Below, in pieces: positions 1 through 12,681 of a DNA stretch of 64,000 nucleotides (its first letter is position 1; each line of letters starts with the position of its first letter). Origin of the DNA: Pyrocephalus nanus (taxonomy: Eukaryota; Chordata; Aves; Passeriformes; Tyrannidae); NCBI GenBank assembly GCA_038380795.1, contig CM076267.1, forward strand, positions 19,304,001 to 19,368,000, written 5' to 3'. A program made the position numbers and the translations under genes. The notes under the pieces are model-generated. The model made no database searches. It was not told the origin of the DNA and worked only from the letters and a program-made list of their open reading frames with translations.

Positions 1-2648
1 TTTGTGCTAGTCTGTCTTGTAACCTCACCTGTGTTTTCCTTATGGACTTTCTTAGCAAAGAAAACCCAACATTTTTGTGGGTTTTTTTTTTTTTCTTATG
101 AGTGACACCTAATTTTAGTCTAAAAATCTAGTCTATGAGTAGGTAACCTGTAGAACCTTCAGCACATGAGTATTTATTTGTGACACTCATTTCACTGAGG
201 CAAGAGGACATGCATACAGAGAATAAATGCCACCGTATTTGTTACATAGCTGATCTTTATCTTAACTACTTTTTTTCCCTGCACAGTTCTAAGGAAACCT
301 TTTCTAAAAGATCAAAATATTTAACTGTATAACTTCAGAAGAGTGCTTGATTCAGTGTTTATTTTACTTCTCTGTCTGTTTTTAAGTAACGAACTTTTTT
401 GGAGGATCAACTGTCCCACCACTAAAGTGAATATAAGTATGTTAACTATTTACTTGTTAAAAATATTATTCAGCTATACATTTACTAATATTCAAAAGTA
501 TTATCATTATATAATGCTCATACCTAGTTAAAAGTTAGAGAAAAATGTAGACGTTTCAGTAATTGTTAGTTTGCTTTTCATGGTTTTCTTCTATATAAAA
601 GAAAGTGAGTCCATCTGTATGCCTCCCAACTAAAAGGACACTCAAAGATATCTTGGATTTTCCGAAGCTGCTTTTGTAGTAGTAATTTTTATAAGGTAGT
701 ATCACTATATGTAACATAACAAGAAATCTGGAACTGAAGCAGTCAATCCTGTCATGTTCTCCAACCTGCCGCCTATTTAGTTGCTTTGATAAAGATGGAT
801 ACTAAAATATTATTGATGTAATTTTCCATGACTACTAGGGAAATTATTTCTGTTGATACAGCTAGGGGAAACAAGTAGCATGCTTTTTAGAAATAAGTAT
901 GTATGCACATTCAGTTGAACTGCTGAAGAGTTGCAGAAGCTCTTAGTAAAGATGAATGAATGAATGAATGAATGAATGAATGAATGAAATATGTATCTCC
1001 TAGTTTTATTAGATCTTGAGAATGGTACACTGCTCTTTTGGGAAAAGTTAATGCTGATTTTGAGCTGCATTTAAAATACTGACTTGTAGCTGTTAGCAAA
1101 CACAGCAACTCTAAATGCTGATATATGGAAGCTCTGCAGAATTCCAGATAAACCAAAGTATAAAATGCCTCAGCATCCCACTGTTCCCTCTGTTGCTTGT
1201 TCACTGACCTCAGATGTTTCAAATGGTTATAATATTTGCTGCTGTCTAACACTGCCATGGCCATGTGTGAATGAGCACAGGTCCTGTGTCTGTTGTGAAT
1301 GCTTTCCAAGGAACATCAAAAAGATAAGCTTAAACAAGAATTCAGCTCCTGATGCTGAGAACACAGCTCTTAACAGAGGGAGAGAGGTGAAGATGGGCAA
1401 GTTGTTCTTTGACTGATTAGCAGACAGGCATAATTTTGGCAAAGCTGTGCAGACTGCAGGTATGTTGGTGGCTGAGCTCAGCTTTTTCAGGTACATCCAG
1501 GAGAAAGAAAGGATGTACAGGAGGCTTGGGCCTGCTCATTGGTAGTAGTATTGGATACTCATTGGGTAGTATTATTACAGAGATGAATCAAGGTGTGATA
1601 ATGAATTACAAATCTTGTTTAGGAGCACACTTCTTGTATCACTACCTAAAATGTAAAATTGCGAGGTATTGCATGTGTAGTGGAGAGCGGACACTCTCTT
1701 TTTAACCCTCATGCATTCTGATTTTTGTAGCTCTCAATTTAACCTCCAAAATTAATGGGAGTAATCTAGATATCTGCAATAGTTACTCATCAAAACTGTA
1801 CTTGTATTATTTCATTAAGAATCAAAATGTGTAATTTAGTGCATATATAAGTGTATAATGTAATGTATCACAAAATGTATCACCACAGATATATTTATGA
1901 AAGACATAAGTATACATTCTTTGTGTCTAAATAAGTAGAAGTTACCAAATACTGGAAAGGGAGCTAATGGTTAAGAGTGCAGTGAATGAAAAAAATGCTA
2001 TATAACTTAAACCATGTGAGAATTCTGTTGAGCTATATTCTTTTCTATGGAGTATTGCCAGCTTACCTTCTCCCTTTGCAGATGTTCCTTATTATCCGTA
2101 GCCTGAAAATATTTCAGTTATAATATGCCTATTTCATGTATAAACACTTTCTGTACAAAAGGGCAGAAAATACCCTACAGATACTGGATTTTTCACTCAA
2201 TTTTTTAAGACTGCTATCTGAGTACCAGTAGGCTTTAACTCTTACTATCTTTTGAGACTTGCTTTAGTAAAAATATGAATAACCTTTCTTCATGCCTAAC
2301 CTTTCTTCCCTTTGAGCAGTTCCTTAGCTCAACTCTTTGAGGGGCTGATGTTTGTTTCTTTTGTCCCTCAGCAGGTGGCTACATTTTCATTCAAATAGTT
2401 GATCCTGCTGTGGAACAACATCTGTGGCTTTGTGGGGGTCACACTGGCCGGACTAACGCAAATATTTCCTCCTGGGTCTACCCTTATTTTTGTTTAAAGA
2501 TATAGTACTACTTTATCACTTAACATAGGGTATAGTATGTTAGAATTTATACTAAAGGTCTGCTTTTATTCAAATCTGACCTCTGTCTTTCACAGCGGAC
2601 AAGAAGCAGTGGTGTAACCTTTGTGGTTTTTTACTAGACAAAACTGAA
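1..2648. other. Unique AT-rich DNA, no gene recognised
   Basis: No open frame here resembles a protein I know, and stops are frequent in all six frames. The segment holds one TGAA microsatellite, annotated separately, and short T runs. A 132-codon minus-strand frame at 911-1309 runs through the microsatellite and is best explained by it. A small exon or a conserved non-coding element could be missed by eye. Confidence 0.6.
953..988. repeat. (TGAA)9 tetranucleotide microsatellite
   Basis: Nine uninterrupted copies of TGAA (36 bp) are visible. Read on the minus strand, the tract encodes repeated His-Ser-Phe-Ile, which creates an artificial open frame. A perfect nine-copy array is likely to vary in length between individuals; that is an inference from the repeat type. 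Confidence 0.97.
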
Positions 2649-3610
2649 GAACATCAGAACATCAGAAAAGCTTTACTGGGTCAGAGCAGTGGGCCTTCAT
2701 GCTCAGGATTCAATCTCCAACAGTGACATTATGGGATGCTATTAGGGGCTGTACACAAACCTAACAATCTAATGTACCTATTCCATTGTACTCTTCCTGC
2801 CTACTTAGTTTTCATATTAGGGATGGTATTTATATATCTGCTCAGTGGTTTTAGAGCCCATTTGTGGACCTGCAAACTAAGAACTTGTCTTTTTCAAACT
2901 TGCTGATGCTTACTACCTTCACATCCTCCTTTGGTGGCAAGTTCCAGTAGCTTTGTAAAGCACTTTTAATCTTTTATAGACTAATGTGCTAGCTTTCTTC
3001 AAGATCCCTTAGTTCTATTACTGGAGGATTTAGCAAGCAGAAGTTTTACATTAGTTTGTTCACCATTGTCATGGTTTGATTGATCATATCTTACTTCAGC
3101 CTTCTTTCCTAACTCCCCTTGAGTCTCTTTTTCTAAGGCAGGCACTCCATCCTTTTGATATTTTGTTCACCCTTTTCTGACTAGAGTCTGTCCTTGAGAT
3201 GCAGAGACCAAAACTTCATAGGCTACTTGAGATATGGGTGGGCCAAGGTTGTACAAATATATTCTGTCTTCTTCTCAATGCTTTTCCTCACAATGCCCAG
3301 TGTTTTGCTAAGTTTTTTTGTTGCTGTTGTACATAAAACTGTTAATTCTAGGGATCTGTCAATAATGACTGCTAGATTTTTTTCTCCAATCGTTTGTCAG
3401 CATGGTGTATATGTGACAGATTATTTTTTCATTAGATGTATTAGCTTATGTATATCTACACTGAAGTTTATTTGTCATCTTTTTGTCCACTCTGAGTCTT
3501 GTGTGGTGCTTCTGGAGCTCTTTGCCATCATCATGGCATTAGTTCTGTGCTCAAAGTCTTCTTGTCTTTGTCTTGATTTTGCCAACACTGTCATTCCTTA
3601 TGAGTTTTTT
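2649..3610 (-). mobile_element. Ancient CR1-type LINE fragment, minus strand, decayed
   Basis: Read on the minus strand, this is a heavily mutated piece of a CR1 LINE. The plus-strand text follows the reverse complement of old amniote CR1 elements in the correct order. It has a start like GAACAT(C/A)AGAA followed by CTGGGTCAGA (about 2649-2685). Next comes a segment like CAAGTTCCAGTAG (about 2939). A run like TTTTGTTCACCCTTTTCTGA follows (about 3161-3180), then GATGCAGAGACCAAAACTTCA (3199-3219), and then a block around 3340-3560 that matches the part of ORF2 upstream of its C-terminus. Indels and stops break the reading frame throughout, so no protein is made. Divergence is far greater than in the other CR1 copies here, which suggests an insertion that predates modern bird orders. 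Subfamily and exact ends are uncertain; the right end fades around 3600-3625. Confidence 0.8.
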
Positions 3611-6600
3611 TTTGCATGTATGTCTGATGTCTGAGAGGAATAAGTGTTATGGCATATCAGTCAAGGGTGTTTGTAAATCTTAAAAATTATTTGTATGTAA
3701 CACAGGCTTTGGTTTTAGCTTGTGTTTCTTTGAACCTCAGTAAACATGAGCTCATAAGACTAACAGGTTAATGCTGTGTCCAGAAATCCAGACCAGATAA
3801 AACAGAAAGAAAACTCTAAAAAATACCATTCATAGTACTTATTCCAGCTGCATTAAGTGGGAAATGGAGAATGGTGGTATATGGTATTTGATCCACACTG
3901 ATTGCCACTACAATTATTCTTAATTAAAACCAAAGAAGCTTTTAAAAATATTGGATTACAAAGCAACATTTACTCAAATAACTTCAGTGCTTTCCTAGCC
4001 TCTCTATGGATTCACTACACAACAGTCTTAACTCCATTACCATCTAATTAATCACCTTCCATTTGTGCAATACATTTCAATAATAATCAAAGTTTTTCCC
4101 CTCCTCTCTGGCAGTTGTATTAGAGGTTAGGCTGGAAGCCTGGCACGTAGAAAGGACCTCTTCATGTTCCTTGTTCAAAACCAGGCTAGTCATTTGATAC
4201 TCAGGGCATGTCACTTAGAAGAGCTGCTGCATTGCAAATAGAATTGAGAGTGAGGTTTAAAGAAACATTATTAGTGTGCTGTGTTACTACTTTGTGTTAC
4301 TGAGTAATAGATGTAGTTTCACATATGTAAGTGACTGCAGCAACATGTCTGTGATGATCCCCTTTTCCCTTGTCCCAGTCACAGTAACTCCATCCTTCCT
4401 AGAGCTTTGCAGAATACTTCAGCACTCTGCCTCCTTGGCCACTGGTTTTAAAAAAAACAAAACAAACCAGAAACCCACTTTCTGTCAGCTTGAATCTGTT
4501 TAACAGAGGATTTTACAAAGGTTGTGCAAGGAAGGACATAGATCTATGAAGGTAAATTGAAGAGGAGATCAAGACGGTTGAACAGCAGCAGTTAAAAATT
4601 GCCTTATGGGCTTGTCAAACCTCAGCCTGAGTGCTGTTCTGTTTCTTGATTTACTGTTGTTCAAGTACTTGGCAGAAGTACAGGACTATTTTAGTAGTCA
4701 GCCTATTGCTTTGTTAATTTAAATATTTAGCTTAAAGAATTACATTTTATATCTGTTGAATAAAGGCCTCAGCTGTTCTACTGTCCACTGCTGAGGTCAT
4801 CTGCTGTGTAAATCTGGTTGTCTAAAAGACTGTGTTAGCAATGGTAGTTAGTTGCAGCAATAGGATTCTTCTTTCATTTTGTTTTGCACTACAATACACC
4901 AAAATAGCTTTTCCAAACTAGCATGTATTCAAATACATAACAAATATATATCTACTATTTAAATTTTGTCATGGGTGGTTTAAAGTCAGATTCCTGATGT
5001 ATTCAGTGGGTAATGTTTGCTGGAGTCTGTAGCTACCAAGACAAGGCAGTTTGCCACAGGGAAAGGTTTTGGTGTATTCTGTTTGCATGGTATGTTTGAA
5101 ACTCACCTATTCGTGACAAACACGTCCTTGTGTACAGAGCTGCAAAGTCATGGTCAGCTTTCTGTAGGCTGATGCAGCTCAAGATTAGTTGAATGTGGAA
5201 TAGTGAGTTCATGGTAGCCTGCAAGGATGTAATGGATGGACAGGAACACTGTTAATGTCTTTTTTTTCCCCCCAGTACTTACAGGCCATGGTAGTGGTAA
5301 TTGCTGGATCCGTGCTGAATACATTTAGCAGCATACTGATAAAGCAGTGCCACTTGTGCTGCTTATCTGCCTTAAAACAGACTATCATCCTAAAAAGTGG
5401 AACTTGTGTTCCATTGTTTAATTATGACAATATCTTCTTGTGTTAAGATGTATGCAATCATTTATCTGAAATTTTTATAAGATACTGCAGACTCACCAGC
5501 CAAATTTTAATATGCTCTTTCCTAGAAGAAATACTTTCATGTAGCTAGGATGGTACATGTAAATGAAGCCACACTGTTGTGGGCATCCACAAAATATTCT
5601 AAAGAAGTTAATTTCTTCTTTTTATGTTTCATTAGAAGATACTTTAAATCTCAGGAATTTATCAGGTCTGTTATGCCTGGTAAGAGTGGCAAAAGTACAT
5701 TCATGGCATTATACTGTAAAAATCTATTATATTAATGTTTACATAAAGCTTTCAGAATTTGCAAGATTTTTCCATGTAAAAAAATAATACATTTTGCTTT
5801 TCAGACTTCAGATTTCAGACTTTGTACTAAAGCCACTAGTTCTTCTTTTTGCCAAGCTTTTGTGTATGCTAGATGTTCCTTAAAAAGCCACAGAAAATGC
5901 ATCTTATCTCGAATTAACCATAAATCAAATTCTGTTATGTGTAGTTTGTTACTGTATTTACTTTAAATAAGCTAGGAAGTAACGGAACACTACTAAAAGT
6001 TGGCTGAAAGATTCAAATGTATGAGGTTTTCATCCAGTGAGTAAAGCTTCAAATGAAAGTTTTCCACCAGGTTAGTGGCAACTAGGTCATGTTGAGTCTA
6101 AAGCCTCAAGTTTATGTGCTTGAGATTCACCTCTACCTGATCAGTCTGTTAAAGAGCACGTTACTACTTTTGCTCTTTAATACCTATTACACAAATATTT
6201 TGCTGTGTTGCAGTTCAGGTGAAAAAATGTTTTGCAAACCCTGAGGAGACTGGCTTACTTCCTGGAAGTTTTCATTTACAGATTTCAGATTACTGAACTA
6301 AGTCAAGTATTCCCATTGATTAACCAGGCTAGAAAAGTCTGGAATAAAATTTGAGCATCTGGTCTGCTATTAATGTTGGAAGTTGGATCATATTAAACAT
6401 TTCACATGGAAAATATACTGCTACTGAGAAAAAGTTTCTTTATCCATATATTCTATCTAGCTTATGAAATAGAAGTCAATGAGAATAGAATTCAACACAT
6501 TATGTCCTAGTTACAAGTGAGGAGGAGATATGGAAATACCATATTACAGGTATCTTATTCTGACTATTTTTCTGGAGAAAATACAAATTCTTGATAGATG

Positions 6601-9600
6601 TGGGCATGAACAAAAGAAGTGTACATAGAGGCTTAAAAAAAATACTAGTTAAACTAAGAGCTACCTTTTAGAAATTCTGTACTGTTTAATTATTTATAAT
6701 AGGGAAGTGAAATACTTTTGTTATTAGTGCTCATTCCAAACATAAACAGACAACTCTGCTGAGAAGTTCCAAAATAAGATGCTTACTGTGAATTGTTTTT
6801 CATTTGTAGAAAATTCTTACTGTTTAAAATTTGGTATTGATATCATCTGAAGTCTCCTGCAAACTGATTTTGGGACTCACATTATAAAACTGCTCTTTAG
6901 ATCTGACACAATTAGGCAGTGCTGTAATCTCACGAACAGTCATGACAAAAGTAGATAACAAGAGCATTTGGTAGTAAAAGCAAAATGCACACCTGCAGGT
7001 TTTTGGAGAAGAAAGTCATGCCATGGCATCAGCTGTCCACTTTCAGATGTTTTGTCATTTCAGTTTTCTGAAACGAAAGTCATTAAGTGTTTTTAGAAAG
7101 TAAAATATAAAATGACACACTGCAAAACAGCTAAATAAAAATTCACAGAAAATGAATGAGTCAAAAGTAATAGGTTTTCCTTTGAAGATGTTGCACATGT
7201 ACTACACATCAGGCTATGCATGAAGTCATAGTAAAATGTGTGAATGAGCATGGATGATGCAGCAGAAGTGGTGGATCTTAAAACAAGGAGACTGTCACAA
7301 TAGGCTTCTGCTAGGTTTTGTTTGCTCTGCAAGGACTTGTCAGAACAAAGACAGGCCACCTGGAGGTAGAAAACTCCCCTGAGCCTGTGCCTGCTGCTGC
7401 ATTTCATCACTGGCTTTTGACTGAGGCATCTGATTGTTGTGGCTAAATTACTGCAGAAAATTCGGGCTGGCTGTCATGGGTTTACATGTCCATTTAGAGG
7501 CACGTACCAGGGCATAGAAGTTTGAGTCTGGGCCAGATCACACCCATTCTATGTATTAATTTCAGAGTCCAGGAAAGTCCTGTATTGGTTAATGTGTCAC
7601 AGCTGAGGTCACCTGGAAATCATCTCCTTCATAATTTGAAAACTCTGGGAAAAGAAGATTTCTTTATAACCCAGTAAAAGTAAACAGCACACAAGTACTA
7701 ATTTATCTTGTCGTCTGTAAAGTATGTCCCTGTTTTCTATGAGGTCACTCAGGCAGGAGAAACTTGAGATGATTGCTCTGTAGTGAGACTTTTGACATGA
7801 GCAAATAGGTCAGTTACATCCGAGCACTTCCAATGCACTTTGTTCAATTGTCAGTGAAATAAAGACTCAGACATGTTGTAGTTTTTGTTTAAGACCTTTT
7901 GGGCTCAGGTAGTTTTGATTTTGACTGCATGTTACTTGATATTTTGAAACTAACTTAGAGCCTCTACTATCCAGAATTGTTAACTGTTAATAGTTCTTTC
8001 TAGCAAGATATCAATAATGGTTCTGTGTGGGTTTTCCAGCTTTTAAAGACCTACTCAAACTTTTAAAAATATGGTTTTCCCATCTTTCAAACTCTATAAA
8101 TTTTTATTTTATTGGGCCAATATGACCTAGAAGCAAGGTTCCACCTACACAACATGCAGTTGTTTGAAAGTAACTTTTAGTCACGGCTGCTTTGTGACAG
8201 CCTACTGCTCTTGCAGACTGGAATCTTCATGAACCTGAGAGCCTGGCCTAACATTTCCACAGTGATGATAAAAATGCTGATCAGGAGTTTAGTATCCCAT
8301 TTCTCAGTTGAAAAGCCATCTAAATATGCTGTATGTATGTTTTTATTTATGCATGCCTAAACTGTTAATCCATTATGTTGTCTTTGTGCACTACCTCAGA
8401 ATTCTGTAATTGCTTCCATTTTGTACATGTTGTTCTTATGTACCAGGATTTCATAACTCACGGGATGACATTTTTGCCCGATTTCCCAAGAAGAGCATAG
8501 TATGAGTAAAGGCACCTCTTTGTTATCTGATGGACTATTTTCATGGAGAAAAATAAAATAATTTGTTTTACTTTTATGTATTTTCATTGCTGAAAAATAA
8601 AATCATGTTGAGCTTTTGAAGGTGATGACCACATATTTCAAGTGTAAAACAATGCAAATAGTTGTAATCTTAACTACTTTTGGTATATAGTAGCTTGATA
8701 AGATTATAGTTAATATTAGATGTATAAGTACCAGGTTATCTTATGGTATATTAAAATTTATGTGATTGTTCTCTGTCTCAAAAGACAAAGATTTGTAGTA
8801 TCTGAACAGTTCTAATAGGTGCTAATGTGGATGATAACTAAAAGAAGGATGAAGATGACATGTGGGCTTAAAACTTAATGAACCTCAGACTGGTTGAATT
8901 GAGGACTTAAAAGTGGAAAACCAGTTCTTTTTTTTTCCATGAGATGTAATGACATACTTATAGATAAATAGGGGGTTTTGACTCTGTAAGTAATGCAGTT
9001 GTATTGTTAGGAAAATTCAGGAGGTGTTACCTATGAAGCACAGCACCAATATTTCAAGTATAACCAATATGGAAGTGATTAAATTGCTTTACAAGGGAAG
9101 GTTGGTACCATGGTAGCAAGAAATATTACAAGCTAATACTGCCTCTATCTGAAGATGTATTGTGCTGTGGTAATGAAATATTGTAATAACCTTGTGCACC
9201 TTTAGAGAAGAATATTGACTATAGGTCCTTGGAGTTATTCTTCAAACAGTATAATTATTTGGCTTAAATAATTTTTATGCAAAGAACAGTTGCAATAAAC
9301 AGAACCATAAGAATGAAATGGCCATATTAAATGTTAACAAATGCATAAAAGGCAGGCTAATATACAAGGATGTAGATAGAAATAAAATATTTTTCAAAAT
9401 TGAAAATAGTTGATTGCCAAGTGAGTTTCACATTAAGGTCCTTAACCAAAACCCACTGGACTGAGAAAAAGTGATCTCTAAGACCTAAGTTCAATTCAAT
9501 CAATCTCAAGTCCTTTCCCCTCTTTCATGAGAATGAAAAACCAGGACTTGCCTGAGTTTCAGTGAATCCAGTTTTCAGGATTTAGGTAGCTTCAGTGTAT

Positions 9601-10177
9601 TTAACAGCTTTCTCTTGCACACAGTGTTGAGAAAGTTTATACCTTCCTTTTCCCCTAAAACTGCAGCCTGTGGGTTTAGTACCTGTACTGAATTTCGTTT
9701 TTTAGTATTAGTTTACTGTCAGGAACACCTTGCTCAGTGTTTGTACTGTATTTGTTCTGGAAATAATTAGAGAGATGAAACAGTGGATACTGTCTGAGTT
9801 TGGGCTAGAAATTTAAGTTGGCAACATAGTAAATATTAAAGTTGACATGCATTTTAAGGTTTTAATGGAGTTTTGAAATAAAATGGTATGTTCTCTTTTG
9901 CAAGGATCGTTTCAGCATTCTTAGAAAGCTTGTATATTATTTTTTTTCTCTGAGTGTAAAGTTTGCAAAACTATTTTAATTATTTTCTCTTCTGATCCAA
10001 GTGGATTTTCATATGTAGGAAGGCATGCCACATACATATGGTCTTTGTTCCATTCCAGTGCATAAATCCTTCAGCATTTGAGGAGTTTGTATAACCCAGT
10101 TACTTCTTGTTATGAGGAAATACAGAACTGTACTAGAAATTTTTGTGCCTGTTAACTTAAAAAGAAAACACCCAGCT
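3611..10177. other. Unique AT-rich DNA, no gene recognised
   Basis: About 6.6 kb with no recognisable exon, RNA gene or transposon. The longest frames are near 105 codons (for example 7093-7410 minus) and match nothing I know. A good 3' splice-acceptor-like string (T9 then C6 AG, ending at 5275) precedes a short hydrophobic open frame that stops at 5446; see findings. A stretch at about 7474-7900 begins TGTCATGG and contains AATAAA, vaguely like a retroviral LTR, but I could not support that. Confidence 0.55.
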
Positions 10178-10193
10178 CCCCCCCCCCCCCCCC
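10178..10193. repeat. Poly-C tract, C16
   Basis: Sixteen consecutive C residues follow an A-rich stretch. On the minus strand this is G16, which could form a G-quadruplex. Homopolymers of this length are also prone to length errors in assembly. Confidence 0.97.
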
Positions 10194-12257
10194 GCTTGCT
10201 ATATTATGTCTGGTATGACAGTGGTATGACAGTTTTCTTTTAATTAGGTTATTAAGATATATACAGAAGACCTGACCTTGCAGACCTAAATTACATAAAA
10301 TCTCCCAGAAAAGTCAATAGGATGTTTGCTCATGAAATGAGAATCCTACTGAACTAAACACTGCACTACTACCAGTAAAACTGTGCATCAAGGTTGAATT
10401 CATAACACTGTGCCAACTATACCATATTGAACTCTCTCATGGAAATGCAGTTTGAACTTCAATGTTTACCCAATACAGAAGTGATGAATTCATGGCTCTA
10501 ATAGTAATGCCATTTTTTTGGTGCCAGGTGCCAATTACCCATTGACATTGAAGATGATTACTTTGGTTCAGGAATTGGGCATGTCATTTAGCAGTATTCT
10601 AACTAGGATTTATTTCAGTGGCATTTTATTAAATATGCCAATTTCCCGTAGTGTTTGACTCAGGTGGCAGTGACATGACTTCTTAGAAAATATATATCTC
10701 CTTTACCAAGCAAGATGGTGTTCAGCACCCTGTTCTGGGGTCGCATCAAAATTGGCATAAACTTGTATGTGAATTTGAGTCACAGTTCTTTTCAGGGTCG
10801 GTTTCACTAAAGGGTACTAAGGAAGAGGCTTGAAGTGTAGGTACACACAGCACATGCTTTGCCTTTTATCAGAGGAATCAGTCAGCAGAGGTAGTGTTTG
10901 TTGTCTTTTCCTGTTCTAGTGACAGGACAGATCCTCTAGAGCTCTGTAGCAGCTGCAGAGGTAAGTAGAATTTCCTAAAGGGAAAGGCTGTCCTGCTTTT
11001 GCTATTTGAATGGCTGTTTTCTGTGGCTAGCTGTTTGCTCTTCTGTCCTGGAACTGATGTCTTTTTGACAATCCTCAAGGCTGCATGCCAGGGGAAGATA
11101 TAGATCCTAAATTTTCAAGCCTTTATAGGAGTTCTCTTTTGAATTGATAATGCATGCATATACTTATTTTTAGACCATTTGCAACTGAAGCACATACGTT
11201 TCACAGCATGATAGAAAGGATACAGGTGAACTGCTTAGGTAGGCATGATTAGCAGTTTTGGAAGCATGAGGGCTCTGTGCCTTTTAGAAAGTAATGTTGC
11301 AGAAGACACGTTTTAGAAAGTGAAGTAGGATTTTGGCAGTTGAATTTGATAGTGAGGATAAGTGTTGACATCTGTAAAAGTTGAACTTTTCTCTTTGGCC
11401 ACAAAACTTGAACCAATCTCATCTATGCCAGTGTTTTCTTATTTGTCTTTTATAATTCAGTATCAATGCCCAAGGAGAAAATTTATACACATGCTTTATT
11501 TTTTGCATAATTACTGCCTTTGGTTTAAGGTTTTTCAGGGTTGATTTTAAATTGCCAACAAGTGTGACAGTGCTTTTATTTTTAACAAAAGGGGGACAAA
11601 ATATGCAGTAAATTACTGTAAATGTACACAGCAACACTGAAACTCTGCTCTCTCTATGTGCAGAACAAAGACACCCAAATGACTCCTGTACAGGAAGCAG
11701 TGTAATCACAGTGGCATGAAGCTCTTGGTATGTAAGTTGACTCAGATGAGAAAATACAACTGTGTAAGAATAGCATAATATCTAAATTCTTCTTCACTGA
11801 ACCCAGAGTCAGTCATGTGACTTTTACAGATCTTGTAATTTTTATTTTGAGTAGGAAACAATTCTGGCAAGCAGAATTGCCTGAAAAATCTTAATTAGAA
11901 TTTCTTCAGTGTCTGTTACTTTCTTGTATACTGGTATTAAATTAAGGCAGAAGAGAGAAAATGCATTAATGAATGTTATTTGGAATAAAAGTTTCTCTAA
12001 TGTTCTCTAAAATATTTGTTGTTCAGAAAAAGGAATTAGAGAGAAAGAAGCCGTAGTCTAATAAAGAAGACAGAAGTTAGTTTTGAAATATTCTCTATCC
12101 TTTTGGAAAAGTCAGAAATTCACCTTACACTTCATTTGAAGAGGTTATTGTGATAGGGTTTATCAGGTTTATAGGCTTGTTTGGTCGGTTTTGTTTTTGT
12201 TGGTTTGTTCTTTTTATGCCAGATTAAGTTAGTTCACTAATGTCATCTCAGCTGCAC

Positions 12258-12272
12258 AAAAAAAAAAAAAAA
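12258..12272. repeat. Poly-A tract, A15
   Basis: Fifteen consecutive A residues follow CTGCAC. I see no retroposed sequence immediately upstream that would make this the tail of a processed copy, so I treat it as a simple homopolymer. Confidence 0.9.
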
Positions 12273-12630
12273 GCAGTAGTGTATTCACTCACTTTTTGCC
12301 ATTGTGAGCCCTGTACTCCTTTTCAAAAAACACCACCTCTTGAGAGTTGATGATATGTAGCTCTTTACATGCATATACCATCTTGTAGCCAGGGATTTCT
12401 TTTTTCATTCTGCAAGTGTTTTTTTTTATTTAAAAGTTGAAAACTAGTTCAGTTATTTGCAAATGTACAATGATTCTGTAGAAGTTACTTCTGGAACATG
12501 TAGAATTTAATAGATTCTGTATGTACCACTGTAGCGTGGACCCAGTATTATTGGTTTTGGCAGCAACAGAACTTTTGTTTACTCAGTAAGTTGCCTCAAA
12601 CTATAATATATAGGTTGTATTTTTGTGTAT

Positions 12631-12681
12631 GTGTATATATCTTAAGTGTGTATATATCTTATATGTGTATATATCTTATTA
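12631..12681. repeat. Three-copy tandem repeat, 17-bp period
   Basis: GTGTATATATCTT occurs at 12631, 12648 and 12665, each followed by a four-base spacer (AAGT, ATAT, ATTA). The spacing is exactly 17 bp. The core is identical in all three copies, so the duplication is probably recent. Confidence 0.9.

Noticed and set aside
911..1309. 132-codon minus-strand open frame
   Set aside because: It is lengthened by the TGAA microsatellite (repeated His-Ser-Phe-Ile), and the rest has no recognisable domain.
3194..3634. 146-codon plus-strand open frame, the longest in the window
   Set aside because: It lies antisense to the ancient CR1 copy and follows the reverse complement of CR1, so it is a shadow.
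7474..7900. Possible solo LTR: starts TGTCATGG and contains AATAAA near 7858
   Set aside because: No matching terminal CA end, target-site duplication or second copy could be identified. Base composition does not differ from the flanks.
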